A DNA stretch of 12,322 nt from Candidatus Gottesmanbacteria bacterium RIFCSPLOWO2_01_FULL_49_10 (GTDB taxonomy: Bacteria > Patescibacteriota > Microgenomatia > UBA10105 > UBA927): positions 1-12,322 of the forward strand of contig MFJZ01000007.1 in the NCBI GenBank assembly GCA_001781025.1. Direction: 5' to 3'. The position numbers and the translations under genes are program-made. Shown here in pieces: positions 11,535 through 12,322 of the stretch. Position 1 is the first letter of the stretch. Each line of letters opens with the position of its first letter. The notes beneath the pieces are model-generated. The model was given only the letters and a program-made list of their open reading frames with translations. It did no database searches and was not told the DNA's origin.

Positions 11535-11578
11535 TCCTTTAGGTATCTTAGGATACGCAGGTCGCTTTCGTCAAGGAA

Positions 11579-12034
11579 TCACTCGCCCAGCGCTGCTCTG
11601 GTAAACTTTGCCACCGTGATGTTCTCCCCAACCTTAGCAACAACTTGCTTAACCAGGTCTGCAACCGTGAGCTTTGGATCACGAATGTAGGGATTCTTGA
11701 GGAGTTCGTCTACGTTTTTTGGATTCATGGAACAAACCTGAAGCGCTATCTCGTGGGCAAGATGCCCAAACTCATCGGTGCGCGCGACAAAATCCGTCTC
11801 GCATCGGAGTTCGACCAGGACGCCGACTTTCCCATTGTGTACATATGCCTCTATGACGCCCTGCGATGTTTCCTTTCCTTCCTTCTTTGCTGCGTTCTCA
11901 AGTCCGCGCTCGAGGATAAGATTTTTGGCTTTATCATAGTCGCCACCGGCCTCTTCCAGAGCCCCGCGGCAGTCGGAAACACCCGCGGACGTCTCAGAAC
12001 GGAGTCTCTTAAGATCTTCTAGATGAACTTGCAT
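11579..12034 (-). CDS. tsf: Translation elongation factor Ts, short form
   Basis: EF-Ts is the guanine-nucleotide exchange factor for EF-Tu. The N-terminal UBA-like helices are typical: LKRLRSETSAGVSDCRGALEEAGGDYDKAKNLI over residues 8-40. The core has the EF-Tu-contacting TDFVARTDEF in VLVELRCETDFVARTDEF (about 72-89), then HEIALQVCSMNPK and a C-terminal helix ending VGENITVAKFTRAALGE. At 151 aa it is about half the length of E. coli EF-Ts (283 aa) and shorter than Thermus EF-Ts (196 aa). It has a single core domain, in line with reduced genomes. The start ATG 12034 follows the rpsB stop by 6 nt, so the two are a tight pair. Confidence 0.95.
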   Translation of the reverse strand: MQVHLEDLKRLRSETSAGVSDCRGALEEAGGDYDKAKNLILERGLENAAKKEGKETSQGVIEAYVHNGKVGVLVELRCETDFVARTDEFGHLAHEIALQVCSMNPKNVDELLKNPYIRDPKLTVADLVKQVVAKVGENITVAKFTRAALGE

Positions 12035-12040
12035 ACCAGC

Positions 12041-12322
12041 TTAATTTGTCGGATCGGTTTTTTTGTCGGATTTTTCGGATTCTGTCTTCCGTGGTCGGCC
12101 ACGTTTGCCCACCGTAGCCTTCTGGTCCCCTGTAGCTTTGGCAGGGATGGGCTTCTTTTTTGGTGCTTCTTCTACCGGCTGTTTGACTGCAACCGCCTCT
12201 TCTGACGATACAGCTTTTTGTGTGGCTTCTTTTGATTCGTGTTGTTTCTGGTACTGATCTTTCCCTTCTTTATAGGCTGATGCTACTGCGTGGGCGATGA
12301 ACTTGATCGAACCGACTGCGTC
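12041..12322 (-). CDS. rpsB: Small ribosomal subunit protein uS2, C-terminal part
   Basis: The frame enters from the right edge and ends at TAA 12043-12041, giving 93 residues. DAVGSIKFIAHAVASAYKEG is the normal end of S2, where NDDAxRSI and a helix close the domain. After it comes a low-complexity tail of about 70 residues rich in Lys, Glu, Ala, Pro and Thr. The tail contains GKRGRPRKTE, whose RGRP core has the form of an AT-hook, and ends KKTDPTN. Such disordered extensions occur in S2 of several lineages; whether this one binds nucleic acid is unknown. Position directly before tsf is the universal rpsB-tsf arrangement. Confidence 0.92.
   Translation of the reverse strand, partial: DAVGSIKFIAHAVASAYKEGKDQYQKQHESKEATQKAVSSEEAVAVKQPVEEAPKKKPIPAKATGDQKATVGKRGRPRKTESEKSDKKTDPTN

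Overview
This window is a dense, almost entirely minus-strand stretch of bacterial chromosome. It carries housekeeping genes for translation, replication and RNA processing, with tiny intercistronic gaps and few recognisable Shine-Dalgarno sites. The compact genes, a very short EF-Ts (151 aa), a short gamma-only DnaX, an archaeal/eukaryote-type prolyl-tRNA synthetase, AT-rich inverted-repeat spacers and small unassigned proteins suggest a Patescibacteria (CPR, Parcubacteria-like) genome. That placement is inferred from gene content; nothing in the window proves it.

Reading in gene direction (right to left), the first block is rpsB (3' end only), tsf, frr, rseP, csaA, proS. This is a shortened form of the widespread rpsB-tsf-pyrH-frr-uppS-cdsA-dxr-rseP-proS neighbourhood. 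Between rseP and csaA-proS lies the best regulatory find: a complete T-box leader with its own promoter, a 7-nt UGGUACC bulge, mutually exclusive antiterminator and terminator, and upstream stems. It should couple csaA-proS transcription to tRNA charging, presumably of tRNA-Pro.

Next is the only convincing plus-strand gene, a REP-associated tyrosine transposase (RAYT). It is flanked by, and contains, copies of a 19-bp palindrome; another copy sits about 6.7 kb away in the kinase gene at the left edge. The second minus-strand block is DHH-like phosphoesterase, small Cys-rich unknown, adenosine-specific kinase (PF04008), HIT protein, rpsU, yqeY, C39-like peptidase, ybeY. Most of its genes abut or overlap, so it looks like one operon built round the conserved rpsU-yqeY-ybeY theme.

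The third block is dnaX, ybaB and a PfkB-family (adenosine/ribokinase-like) kinase running off the left edge. Four spacers (left of ybaB, ybaB/dnaX, dnaX/ybeY, rseP/frr) hold AT-rich imperfect inverted repeats. Two of them, 9.5 kb apart, are near-identical copies of one roughly 105-bp element in opposite orientations.

The most interesting signals are therefore not new protein systems. They are the T-box in an apparently unusual host, the RAYT/REP family invading coding sequence, and the dispersed intergenic element.
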